From assembly GCF_051401765.1 (NCBI RefSeq), contig NW_027480464.1:2418001-2482000 (forward strand): a DNA stretch of 64,000 nucleotides, given 5' to 3'. The DNA comes from Calliopsis andreniformis (taxonomy: Eukaryota > Arthropoda > Insecta > Hymenoptera > Andrenidae). Positions 11,898 through 25,006 of the stretch are shown here, piece after piece (position 1 is the first letter of the stretch; each line of letters begins with the position of its first letter). The position numbers and the translations under genes were made by a program. The notes under the pieces are model-generated. The model was not told where the DNA came from and did no database searches. It saw only the letters and a program-made list of their open reading frames with translations.

Positions 11898-14800
11898 TAG
11901 AATATCATCAATTCACAGTTTTCATTACTCAATACTCAATCTGCAATCTTCAAATCTCTATCCACAAACATCAATTCTCATCACTCAACCCTCAACACTC
12001 AGTCCCCAGTCCTCAATATTCAATCCTGAATCCTCAATCCTCAATCCACAATCCTCAACGTTCAATCCTCAATACTCAATCTTCAATGCTCATTCCTCAA
12101 TCCTCAATCCACAATCCTCAATCCTTAATCCACAATCTTCAATCCTCAATTCTGAATCTTCAATCCTCAATCCTCAATCCTCAATCCTCAATCCTCATTC
12201 TTCAACCCTCAACACCCAATCCTCAATCTTCAATCCTCAATGTTCAATCCGCCATACCCAATCCTCAATCTTCAATCCTCAACCCTCAATCCTCAATCCT
12301 CAATCCTCAATCCTCAATCTTCAATCCCCAATACTCAATCTTCAATCCTCAATCCTCAATCCTCAATCCTCACTCCACATTCTTCAATCCTCAACACCCA
12401 ATCCTCAATCTTCAATCCTCAATCCTCAATCCTCAATTCCCATTCCTCAATCCTCAATCCTCAATCCTCAGACCTCAAACATCAATACTCAACCCTCAGT
12501 CCTCGTCCTCAATCCACAACCCTCAATCCTCAACACCCAATTCTCAATCTTCAATCCTCAATCCTCAGTCCTCAATTCTCGGTCCTCAATACTCAATCCA
12601 CAGTCCTCAATGTTCAATCCTCAATACCCAAACCTCAATCTTCAATCCTCAATCCTCAATCCTCAATCCTCAATCCTCAATCCTCAATACTCAATCCTCA
12701 GTCCTCAAACCTCAATCCTGAATCCTCAAACCTGAATCCTCAGTCTTCAGACCTCAGTCCTCAACAATCAGTTGTCAGTCCTCAATCCTCAATAGAATAT
12801 CCTCAATTCACAGGTTTCAATACTCAATACTCAACCTGAAATCTTCAAATCTCTATCCACAATCATCAATTCTCATCACTCAACCCTCAACACTCAGTCC
12901 CCAATCCTCAATCTTCAATCGTCTATCCTCAATCCTCAACCCTCGATCGCCAATCTCCAATTCTGAATACTCAATCTTGAATCCTCAATCCTCAATCCCC
13001 AATCCTCAATCCTCAATCCTCATTCTTCAATCCTCAATACCCAATCCTCAATCTTCAATCCTCAATACTCAATCCTCAATCCTCAACCCTCAATCTTCAA
13101 TCCTCAATACTCAATCTTCAATAATCAATCCTCAATCCTCAATCCTCAATCCTCAATCCTGAATCCTCAACCTTCAATCCTCAATACTCAAACTGCAATC
13201 GTCAATCCTCAGTCCTCACTCCTCAATCCTCATTCTTCAATCCTCAATACCGAATCCACAATCTTCAATCCTCAATCCTCAATCCTCAATCCTCAATCCT
13301 CAGACATCAAACACCAATACTCTACCCTCAGTCCTCGTCCTCAATCCACAACCCACAATCCTCAATCCTCAATCTTCAATCATTAATATTCAATCTTCAA
13401 TCTTCAATCCTCAATCCTCAATACTCAACCCTCAATCCTCAACGTTCAATCCTCATTACCCAATCCTCAGTCTTCCATCCTCAATCCTCAATACTCAATC
13501 CTCAATCCTCAATACTCAGTCCTCAATCCTCAATCTTCAATCCTCAATACTCAATCTTCAATCCTCAATCCTCAATCCTTAATCCACAATCTTCAATCCT
13601 CAATACTGAATCTTCAATCCTCAATCCTCAATCCTCAATCCTCAATCCTCAATCCTCATTCTTCAACACTCAATACCCAATCCTCAATCTTCAACCCTCA
13701 ATCCTCAATCCTCAATTCTCGACCCTCAATTCTCAGTCCCAGACCTCAAACCTCAATCCTCAAACCTCAGCCCTCATCCTCAATCCTCAACCCTCAATCC
13801 TCAATCCTCAATCCTCAATCCTCAATCCTCATTCTTCAATCCTCAATCTTCAATGCTCAATCTTCAATCCTCAATCCTCAATTCTCAATCCTCAATCCTC
13901 AATCCTCAATCCTCAATCCTCAATCCTCAATCCTCAATACCCTCAATCCTCAATCTTCAATCCTCAATACTCAAACTGCAATCGTCAATCCTCAGTCCTC
14001 ACTCCTCAATGCTCATTCTTCAATCCTCAATACCGAATCCACAATCTTCAATCCTCAATCCTCATTCCTCAATCCTCAATCCTCAGACATCAAACACCAA
14101 TACTCAACCCTCAGTCCTTGTCCTCAATCCACAACACTCAATCCTCAATCCTCAATCTTCAATCATTAATATTCAATCTTCAATCTTCAATCCTCAATCC
14201 TCAATCCTCAACCCTCAATCCTCAACGTTCAATCCTCATTACCCAATCCTCAGTCTTCCGTCCTCAATCCTCAATACTCAATTCTCAATCCTCAATACTC
14301 ATTCCTCAATCCTCAATCGTCAATCCTCAATACTCAATCTTCAATCCTCAATCCTCTGTCCTCAATTCTCAATCCTCAATCCTCAATCCTCAATCCTCAG
14401 AACTCAAACATCAATACTCAACCCTCAGTCCTCGTCCTCAATCCACAACCCTCAATCCTCAACACCCAATCCTCAATCTTCAATCCTCAATCCTCAGTCC
14501 TCAATTCTCGATCCTCAATAATCAATCCACAGTCCTCAATGTTCAATCCTCAATTCTCAATCCTCAATGCTCAATACTCAATCGTCAATCCTCAGTCCTC
14601 AAACCCCAATCCTCAATCTTCAATCTTCAATCCTCAATTCTCAATCCTCAATCCTTAATCTTCAATCCTCAATACTCAATCTTCAATCCTCAATCCTCAA
14701 TCCTCAATCCTCAATCCTCAATCCTCAATCCTCAATCTTCAATCTTCAATACTCAAACTGCAATCCTCAATCCTCAGTCCTCACTCCTCAATTCTCATTC

Positions 14801-15412
14801 TTCAATCCTCAATACCGGATCCTCAATCTTCAATCCTCAATCCTCAATCCTCAATTCTCAATCCTCAATCCTCAATCCTCAGACTTCAAACACAAATACT
14901 CAACCCTCAGTCCTCGTCCTCAATCCACAACTCTCAATCCTCAATCCTCAGTCCTCAGTCCTCAAACCTCAATCCTCAACCCTCAGCCCTCATCCTCAAT
15001 TCTCAATCCTCAATCTTCAATCCTCAATCCTCAATCATCAATACTCAATCTTCAATCCTCAATCCTCAGTCCTCAAACCTCAATTCTGAATCCTCAATCC
15101 TGAGTCCTCAATCTTCAGCCCTCAGTCCTCAACAATCAGTAGTCAATCCTCAATCCTCAATAGAATATCCTCAATTCACAGGTTTCAATACTCAATACTC
15201 AACCTGCAATCTTCAAATCTCTAACCACAAACATCAATTCTCATCACTCAGCCCTCAACGCTCAGTCCCCAATACTCAATCTTCAATCCCCAATCCTCAA
15301 TACTCAATCCTCAATCCTCAGTACTCAAACCTCAATCCTGAATCCTCAACCCTGAATCCTCAATCTCCAGCCCTCTGTCCTCAACAATCAGTTGTCAATC
15401 CTCAATCCTCTA
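11898..15412 (+). repeat. Array unit 2 (3515 bp)
   Basis: Shared derived variants appear here for the first time in the array: CCCTCGATCGCC near 12941, TTCCCATTCC near 12437 and AGTCCTTGTCC near 14112. All three recur at +3515 or later. The unit skips directly from the 14340 region to CCTCTGTCC, where unit 1 has the longer 10690-10860 stretch. All open frames are heptamer read-through. Confidence 0.8.
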
Positions 15413-18400
15413 TAGAATATCATCAATTCACAGTTTTCATTACTCAATACTCAATCTGCAATCTTCAAATCTCTATCCACAAACATCAATTCTCATCACT
15501 CAACCCTCAACACTCAGTCCCCAGTCCTCAATATTCAATCCTGAATCCTCAATCCTCAATCCACAATCCTCAACGTTCAATCCTCAATACTCAATCTTCA
15601 ATGCTCATTCCTCAATCCTCAATCCACAATCCTCAATCCTTAATCCACAATCTTCAATCCTCAATTCTGAATCTTCAATCCTCAATCCTCAATCCTCAAT
15701 CCTCAATCCTCATTCTTCAACCCTCAACACCCAATCCTCAATCTTCAATCCTCAATGTTCAATCCGCCATACCCAATCCTCAATCTTCAATCCTCAACCC
15801 TCAATCCTCAATCCTCAATCCTCAATCCTCAATCTTCAATCCCCAATACTCAATCTTCAATCCTCAATCCTCAATCCTCAATCCTCACTCCACATTCTTC
15901 AATCCTCAACACCCAATCCTCAATCTTCAATCCTCAATCCTCAATCCTCAATTCCCATTCCTCAATCCTCAATCCTCAATCCTCAGACCTCAAACATCAA
16001 TACTCAACCCTCAGTCCTCGTCCTCAATCCACAACCCTCAATCCTCAACACCCAATTCTCAATCTTCAATCCTCAATCCTCAGTCCTCAATTCTCGGTCC
16101 TCAATACTCAATCCACAGTCCTCAATGTTCAATCCTCAATACCCAAACCTCAATCTTCAATCCTCAATCCTCAATCCTCAATCCTCAATCCTCAATCCTC
16201 AATACTCAATCCTCAGTCCTCAAACCTCAATCCTGAATCCTCAAACCTGAATCCTCAGTCTTCAGACCTCAGTCCTCAACAATCAGTTGTCAGTCCTCAA
16301 TCCTCAATAGAATATCCTCAATTCACAGGTTTCAATACTCAATACTCAACCTGAAATCTTCAAATCTCTATCCACAATCATCAATTCTCATCACTCAACC
16401 CTCAACACTCAGTCCCCAATCCTCAATCTTCAATCGTCTATCCTCAATCCTCAACCCTCGATCGCCAATCTCCAATTCTGAATACTCAATCTTGAATCCT
16501 CAATCCTCAATCCCCAATCCTCAATCCTCAATCCTCATTCTTCAATCCTCAATACCCAATCCTCAATCTTCAATCCTCAATACTCAATCCTCAATCCTCA
16601 ACCCTCAATCTTCAATCCTCAATACTCAATCTTCAATAATCAATCCTCAATCCTCAATCCTCAATCCTCAATCCTGAATCCTCAACCTTCAATCCTCAAT
16701 ACTCAAACTGCAATCGTCAATCCTCAGTCCTCACTCCTCAATCCTCATTCTTCAATCCTCAATACCGAATCCACAATCTTCAATCCTCAATCCTCAATCC
16801 TCAATCCTCAATCCTCAGACATCAAACACCAATACTCTACCCTCAGTCCTCGTCCTCAATCCACAACCCACAATCCTCAATCCTCAATCTTCAATCATTA
16901 ATATTCAATCTTCAATCTTCAATCCTCAATCCTCAATACTCAACCCTCAATCCTCAACGTTCAATCCTCATTACCCAATCCTCAGTCTTCCATCCTCAAT
17001 CCTCAATACTCAATCCTCAATCCTCAATACTCAGTCCTCAATCCTCAATCTTCAATCCTCAATACTCAATCTTCAATCCTCAATCCTCAATCCTTAATCC
17101 ACAATCTTCAATCCTCAATACTGAATCTTCAATCCTCAATCCTCAATCCTCAATCCTCAATCCTCAATCCTCATTCTTCAACACTCAATACCCAATCCTC
17201 AATCTTCAACCCTCAATCCTCAATCCTCAATTCTCGACCCTCAATTCTCAGTCCCAGACCTCAAACCTCAATCCTCAAACCTCAGCCCTCATCCTCAATC
17301 CTCAACCCTCAATCCTCAATCCTCAATCCTCAATCCTCAATCCTCATTCTTCAATCCTCAATCTTCAATGCTCAATCTTCAATCCTCAATCCTCAATTCT
17401 CAATCCTCAATCCTCAATCCTCAATCCTCAATCCTCAATCCTCAATCCTCAATACCCTCAATCCTCAATCTTCAATCCTCAATACTCAAACTGCAATCGT
17501 CAATCCTCAGTCCTCACTCCTCAATGCTCATTCTTCAATCCTCAATACCGAATCCACAATCTTCAATCCTCAATCCTCATTCCTCAATCCTCAATCCTCA
17601 GACATCAAACACCAATACTCAACCCTCAGTCCTTGTCCTCAATCCACAACACTCAATCCTCAATCCTCAATCTTCAATCATTAATATTCAATCTTCAATC
17701 TTCAATCCTCAATCCTCAATCCTCAACCCTCAATCCTCAACGTTCAATCCTCATTACCCAATCCTCAGTCTTCCGTCCTCAATCCTCAATACTCAATTCT
17801 CAATCCTCAATACTCATTCCTCAATCCTCAATCGTCAATCCTCAATACTCAATCTTCAATCCTCAATCCTCAATCCTTAATCCACAATCTTCAATCCTCA
17901 GTACTGAATCTTCAATCCTCAATCCTCAATCCTCAATCCTCAATCCTCAATCCTCATTCTTCAACCCTCAACACCCAATCCTCAATCTTCAATCCTCAAT
18001 GTTCAATCCGCAATACCCAATCCTCAATCTTCAATCCTCAAACCTCAATCCTCAATCCTCAATCCTCAATCCTCAATCTTCAATCCTCAATACTCAATCT
18101 TCAATCCTCAATCCTCAATCCTCAATCCTCACACCACATTCTTCAATCCTCAACACCCAATCCTCAATCTTCAATCCTCAATCCTCTGTCCTCAATTCTC
18201 AATCCTCAATCCTCAATCCTCAATCGTCAATCCTCAGTCCTCAAACCCCAATCCTCAATCTTCAATCTTCAATCCTCAATTCTCAATCCTCAATCCTTAA
18301 TCTTCAATCCTCAATACTCAATATTCAATCCTCAATCCTCAATCCTCAATCCTCAATCCTCAATCCTCAATCCTCAATCTTCAATCCTCAATACTCAAAC

Positions 18401-19054
18401 TGCAATCCTCAATCCTCAGTCCTCACTCCTCAATTCTCATTCTTCAATCCTCAATACCGGATCCTCAATCTTCAATCCTCAATCCTCAATCCTCAATTCT
18501 CAATCCTCAATCCTCAATCCTCAGACTTCAAATACAAATACTCAACCCTCAGTCCTCGTCCTCAATCCACAACTCTCAATCCTCAATCCTCAGTCCTCAG
18601 TCCTCAAACCTCAATCCTCAACCCTCAGCCCTCATCCTCAATTCTCAATCCTCAATCTTCAATCCTCAATCCTCAATCATCAATAGTCAATCTTCAATCC
18701 TCAATCCTCAGTCCTCAAACCTCAATTCTGAATCCTCAATCCTGAGTCCTCAATCTTCAGCCCTCAGTCCTCAACAATCAGTAGTCAATCCTCAATCCTC
18801 AATAGAATATCCTCAATTCACAGGTTTCAATACTCAATACTCAACCTGCAATCTTCAAATCTCTATCCACAAACATCAATTCTCATCACTCAGCCCTCAA
18901 CGCTCAGTCCCCAATCCTCAATCTTCAATCCCCAATCCTCAATACTCAATCCTCAATCCTCAGTCCTCAAACCTCAATCCTGAATCCTCAACCCTGAATC
19001 CTCAATCTCCAGCCCTCTGTCCTCAACAATCAGTTGTCAATCCTCAATCCTCAA
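15413..19054 (+). repeat. Array unit 3 (3642 bp)
   Basis: The first 2.4 kb repeats unit 2 at +3515 almost without change. This includes CCCTCGATCGCC near 16456 and TTCCCATTCC near 15952. It then contains a stretch (about 17880-18240) that resembles unit 1 more than unit 2, and ends in the A2 block at 18803. The next block, at 19055, is of the tagcatat (A5) type and not the A4 type expected from units 1 and 2. The variant composition of the array therefore changes here. Confidence 0.8.
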
Positions 19055-19164
19055 TAGCATATCCTCAATTCGCAGGTTTCAATGCTCAATACTCAACCTG
19101 CAATCTTCAAATCTGTACCCACAAACATCAATTCTCATCACTGAACCCTCAACACTCAGTCCCC
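19025..19164 (+). repeat. A5 marker block (exemplar; 4 copies)
   Basis: This is a variant with TAGCATATCC, TTCGCAGGTTTCAATGC and ATCTGTACCC. Copies start at 19055, 37853, 43262 and 61417, each exactly 252 bp after an A2 block. It occupies the position that A4 holds after A2 in the first three array units. Confidence 0.9.
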
Positions 19165-22100
19165 AATCCTCAATATTCAATCCTCAATCCCCAATCCTCA
19201 ATCCTCAATCCTCAATCTCCAATCCTTAATCTTCAATCCTCAATACTCAATCTTCAATCCTCAATCCTCAATCCTCAATCCTCAATCCTCAATCCTCAAT
19301 CCCCAATCCTCAATCCTCAATCCTTAATCTTCAATCCTCAATACTCAATCTTCAATCCTCAATCCTCAATCCTCAATCCTCAATCCTCAATCCTCAATCC
19401 TCAATCTTCAATCCTCAATACTCAAACTGCAATCCTCAATCCTCAGTCCTCACTCCTCAATTCTCATTCTTCAATCCTCAATACCGGATCCTCAATCTTC
19501 AATCCTCAATCCTCAATCCTCAATTCTCAATCCCCAATCCTCAATCCTCAGAACTCAAACATCAATACTCAACCCTCAGTCCTCGTCCTCAATCCACAAC
19601 CCTCAATCCTCAACACCCAATTCTCAATCTTCAATCCTCAATCCTCAGTCCTCAATTCTCGGTCCTCAATACTCAATCCACAGTCCTCAATGTTCAATCC
19701 TCAATACCCAAACCTCAATCTTCAATCCTCAATCCTCAATCCTCAATCCTCAATCCTCAATCCTCAATACTCAATCCTCAGTCCTCAAACCTCAATCCTG
19801 AATCCTCAAACCTGAATCCTCAGTCTTCAGACCTCAGTCCTCAACAATCAGTTGTCAGTCCTCAATCCTCAATAGAATATCCTCAATTCACAGGTTTCAA
19901 TACTCAATACTCAACCTGAAATCTTCAAATCTCTATCCACAATCATCAATTCTCATCACTCAACCCTCAACACTCAGTCCCCAATCCTCAATCTTCAATC
20001 GTCTATCCTCAATCCTCAACCCTCGATCGCCAATCTCCAATTCTGAATACTCAATCTTGAATCCTCAATCCTCAATCCCCAATCCTCAATCCTCAATCCT
20101 CATTCTTCAATCCTCAATACCCAATCCTCAATCTTCAATCCTCAATACTCAATCCTCAATCCTCAACCCTCAATCTTCAATCCTCAATACTCAATCTTCA
20201 ATAATCAATCCTCAATCCTCAATCCTCAATCCTCAATCCTGAATCCTCAACCTTCAATCCTCAATACTCAAACTGCAATCGTCAATCCTCAGTCCTCACT
20301 CCTCAATCCTCATTCTTCAATCCTCAATACCGAATCCACAATCTTCAATCCTCAATCCTCAATCCTCAATCCTCAATCCTCAGACATCAAACACCAATAC
20401 TCTACCCTCAGTCCTCGTCCTCAATCCACAACCCACAATCCTCAATCCTCAATCTTCAATCATTAATATTCAATCTTCAATCTTCAATCCTCAATCCTCA
20501 ATACTCAACCCTCAATCCTCAACGTTCAATCCTCATTACCCAATCCTCAGTCTTCCATCCTCAATCCTCAATACTCAATCCTCAATCCTCAATACTCAGT
20601 CCTCAATCCTCAATCTTCAATCCTCAATACTCAATCTTCAATCCTCAATCCTCAATCCTTAATCCACAATCTTCAATCCTCAATACTGAATCTTCAATCC
20701 TCAATCCTCAATCCTCAATCCTCAATCCTCAATCCTCATTCTTCAACACTCAATACCCAATCCTCAATCTTCAACCCTCAATCCTCAATCCTCAATTCTC
20801 GACCCTCAATTCTCAGTCCCAGACCTCAAACCTCAATCCTCAAACCTCAGCCCTCATCCTCAATCCTCAACCCTCAATCCTCAATCCTCAATCCTCAATC
20901 CTCAATCCTCATTCTTCAATCCTCAATCTTCAATGCTCAATCTTCAATCCTCAATCCTCAATTCTCATTCCTCAATCCTCAATCCTCAATCCTCAATCCT
21001 CAATCCTCAATCCTCAATACCCTCAATCCTCAATCTTCAATCCTCAATACTCAAACTGCAATCGTCAATCCTCAGTCCTCACTCCTCAATCCTCATTCTT
21101 CAATCCTCAATACCGAATCCACAATCTTCAATCCTCAATCCTCATTCCTCAATCCTCAACCCTCAGACATCAAACACCAATACTCAACCCTCAGTCCTTG
21201 TCCTCAATCCACAACACTCAATCCTCAATCCTCAATCTTCAATCATTAATATTCAATCTTCAATCTTCAATCCTCAATCCTCAATCCTCAACCCTCAATC
21301 CTCAACGTTCAATCCTCATTACCCAATCCTCAGTCTTCCGTCCTCAATCCTCAATACTCAATCCTCAATCCTCAATACTCATTCCTCAATCCTCAATCGT
21401 CAATCCTCAATACTCAATCTTCAATCCTCAATCCTCAATCCTTAATCCACAATCTTCAATCCTCAGTACTGAATCTTCAATCCTCAATCCTCAATCCTCA
21501 ATCCTCAATCCTCAATCCTCATTCTTCAACCCTCAACACCCAATCCTCAATCTTCAATCCTCAATGTTCAATCCGCAATACCCAATCCTCAATCTTCAAT
21601 CCTCAAACCTCAATCCTCAATCCTCAATCCTCAATCCTCAATCTTCAATCCTCAATACTCAATCTTCAATCCTCAATCCTCAATCCTCAATCCTCACACC
21701 ACATTCTTCAATCCTCAACACCCAATCCTCAATCTTCAATCCTCAATCCTCTGTCCTCAATTCTCAATCCTCAATCCTCAATCCTCAATCGTCAATCCTC
21801 AGTCCTCAAACCCCAATCCTCAATCTTCAATCTTCAATCCTCAATTCTCAATCCTCAATCCTTAATCTTCAATCCTCAATACTCAATATTCAATCCTCAA
21901 TCCTCAATCCTCAATCCTCAATCCTCAATCCTCAATCCTCAATCTTCAATCCTCAATACTCAAACTGCAATCCTCAATCCTCAGTCCTCACTCCTCAATT
22001 CTCATTCTTCAATCCTCAATACCGGATCCTCAATCTTCAATCCTCAATCCTCAATCCTCAATTCTCAATCCTCAATCCTCAATCCTCAGACTTCAAATAC

Positions 22101-22602
22101 AAATACTCAACCCTCAGTCCTCGTCCTCAATCCACAACTCTCAATCCTCAATCCTCAGTCCTCAGTCCTCAAACCTCAATCCTCAACCCTCAGCCCTCAT
22201 CCTCAATTCTCAATCCTCAATCTTCAATCCTCAATCCTCAATCATCAATAGTCAATCTTCAATCCTCAATCCTCAGTCCTCAAACCTCAATTCTGAATCC
22301 TCAATCCTGAGTCCTCAATCTTCAGCCCTCAGTCCTCAACAATCAGTAGTCAATCCTCAATCCTCAATAGAATATCCTCAATTCACAGGTTTCAATACTC
22401 AATACTCAACCTGCAATCTTCAAATCTCTATCCACAAACATCAATTCTCATCACTCAACCCTCAACACTCAGTCCCCAATCCTGAATATTCAATCCTCAA
22501 TCCCCAATCCTCAATCCTCAATCCTTAATCTTCAATCCTCGATACTCAATATCCAATCCTCAATCCTCAATCCTCGGTCATCAATCCTCAATCGTCAATC
22601 TC
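19055..22602 (+). repeat. Array unit 4
   Basis: This unit carries the A5 block at 19055, the A1 block at 19873 (818 bp later) and the A2 block at 22368. It retains CCCTCGATCGCC near 20021 and adds a new variant, TTCTCATTCC near 20962, that earlier units lack. Its last 2404 bp (20199-22602) are repeated directly by the following unit. Its first 1.3 kb, together with the A2 block at 18803, recurs at 61.1-62.4 kb (offset 42362) and in part at 37.6-38.5 kb (offset 18798). Confidence 0.8.
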
Positions 22603-25006
22603 CAATAATCAATCCTCAATCCTCAATCCTCAATCCTCAATCCTGAATCCTCAACCTTCAATCCTCAATACTCAAACTGCAATCGTCAATCCTCAGTCCT
22701 CACTCCTCAATCCTCATTCTTCAATCCTCAATACCGAATCCACAATCTTCAATCCTCAATCCTCAATCCTCAATCCTCAATCCTCAGACATCAAACACCA
22801 ATACTCTACCCTCAGTCCTCGTCCTCAATCCACAACCCACAATCCTCAATCCTCAATCTTCAATCATTAATATTCAATCTTCAATCTTCAATCCTCAATC
22901 CTCAATACTCAACCCTCAATCCTCAACGTTCAATCCTCATTACCCAATCCTCAGTCTTCCATCCTCAATCCTCAATACTCAATCCTCAATCCTCAATACT
23001 CAGTCCTCAATCCTCAATCTTCAATCCTCAATACTCAATCTTCAATCCTCAATCCTCAATCCTTAATCCACAATCTTCAATCCTCAATACTGAATCTTCA
23101 ATCCTCAATCCTCAATCCTCAATCCTCAATCCTCAATCCTCATTCTTCAACACTCAATACCCAATCCTCAATCTTCAACCCTCAATCCTCAATCCTCAAT
23201 TCTCGACCCTCAATTCTCAGTCCCAGACCTCAAACCTCAATCCTCAAACCTCAGCCCTCATCCTCAATCCTCAACCCTCAATCCTCAATCCTCAATCCTC
23301 AATCCTCAATCCTCATTCTTCAATCCTCAATCTTCAATGCTCAATCTTCAATCCTCAATCCTCAATTCTCATTCCTCAATCCTCAATCCTCAATCCTCAA
23401 TCCTCAATCCTCAATCCTCAATACCCTCAATCCTCAATCTTCAATCCTCAATACTCAAACTGCAATCGTCAATCCTCAGTCCTCACTCCTCAATCCTCAT
23501 TCTTCAATCCTCAATACCGAATCCACAATCTTCAATCCTCAATCCTCATTCCTCAATCCTCAATCCTCAGACATCAAACACCAATACTCAACCCTCAGTC
23601 CTTGTCCTCAATCCACAACACTCAATCCTCAATCCTCAATCTTCAATCATTAATATTCAATCTTCAATCTTCAATCCTCAATCCTCAATCCTCAACCCTC
23701 AATCCTCAACGTTCAATCCTCATTACCCAATCCTCAGTCTTCCGTCCTCAATCCTCAATACTCAATCCTCAATCCTCAATACTCATTCCTCAATCCTCAA
23801 TCGTCAATCCTCAATACTCAATCTTCAATCCTCAATCCTCAATCCTTAATCCACAATCTTCAATCCTCAGTACTGAATCTTCAATCCTCAATCCTCAATC
23901 CTCAATCCTCAATCCTCAATCCTCATTCTTCAACCCTCAACACCCAATCCTCAATCTTCAATCCTCAATGTTCAATCCGCAATACCCAATCCTCAATCTT
24001 CAATCCTCAAACCTCAATCCTCAATCCTCAATCCTCAATCCTCAATCTTCAATCCTCAATACTCAATCTTCAATCCTCAATCCTCAATCCTCAATCCTCA
24101 CACCACATTCTTCAATCCTCAACACCCAATCCTCAATCTTCAATCCTCAATCCTCTGTCCTCAATTCTCAATCCTCAATCCTCAATCCTCAATCGTCAAT
24201 CCTCAGTCCTCAAACCCCAATCCTCAATCTTCAATCTTCAATCCTCAATTCTCAATCCTCAATCCTTAATCTTCAATCCTCAATACTCAATATTCAATCC
24301 TCAATCCTCAATCCTCAATCCTCAATCCTCAATCCTCAATCCTCAATCTTCAATCCTCAATACTCAAACTGCAATCCTCAATCCTCAGTCCTCACTCCTC
24401 AATTCTCATTCTTCAATCCTCAATACCGGATCCTCAATCTTCAATCCTCAATCCTCAATCCTCAATTCTCAATCCTCAATCCTCAATCCTCAGACTTCAA
24501 ATACAAATACTCAACCCTCAGTCCTCGTCCTCAATCCACAACTCTCAATCCTCAATCCTCAGTCCTCAGTCCTCAAACCTCAATCCTCAACCCTCAGCCC
24601 TCATCCTCAATTCTCAATCCTCAATCTTCAATCCTCAATCCTCAATCATCAATAGTCAATCTTCAATCCTCAATCCTCAGTCCTCAAACCTCAATTTTGA
24701 ATCCTCAATCCTGAGTCCTCAATCTTCAGCCCTCAGTCCTCAACAATCAGTAGTCAATCCTCAATCCTCAATAGAATATCCTCAATTCACAGGTTTCAAT
24801 ACTCAATACTCAACCTGCAATCTTCAAATCTCTATCCACAAACATCAATTCTCATCACTCAACCCTCAACACTCAGTCCCCAATCCTGAATATTCAATCC
24901 TCAATCCCCAATCCTCAATCCTCAATCCTTAATCTTCAATCCTCGATACTCAATATCCAATCCTCAATCCTCAATCCTCGGTCATCAATCCTCAATCGTC
25001 AATCTC
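22603..25006 (+). repeat. Array unit 5, 2404-bp tandem duplication
   Basis: This is a direct repeat of 20199-22602. The junction can be read to a few bases. At 22603 the sequence passes from the CAATCTCC phrase into CAATAATCAATCC, the phrase found at 20199. At 25007 the downstream sequence instead continues as CAATACTGAATACTC. Marks at +2404 include 21016/23420 and 22368/24772. Differences are few by eye: CAACCCTCAGAC near 21168 against CAATCCTCAGAC near 23572, and TCAATTCTG against TCAATTTTG near 24692. It lacks A4/A5 and A1 blocks. Confidence 0.88.

Larger units (their letters stand above)
8076..25006 (+). repeat. Higher-order array, period 3.5-3.7 kb
   Basis: Five successive units share one internal order of landmarks. 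The A4-type block lies at 8201, 11898 and 15413, with its A5 relative at 19055. The A1 block lies at 9096, 12793, 16308 and 19873. The A2 block lies at 11646, 15161, 18803, 22368 and 24772. A 9-bp register break (AATACCCTC) lies at 10246, 13936, 17451, 21016 and 23420. Distances between homologous marks are 3697 (3690 after a one-heptamer loss), 3515, 3642 or 3565, and 2404 bp. Units share derived variants, described in the unit entries. Confidence 0.9.

Noticed and set aside
8201..25006. A CRISPR array, because conserved blocks recur at regular distances
   Set aside because: Spacings are hundreds to thousands of bases, the intervening sequence is the same heptamer repeat, and no cas-like gene is present.
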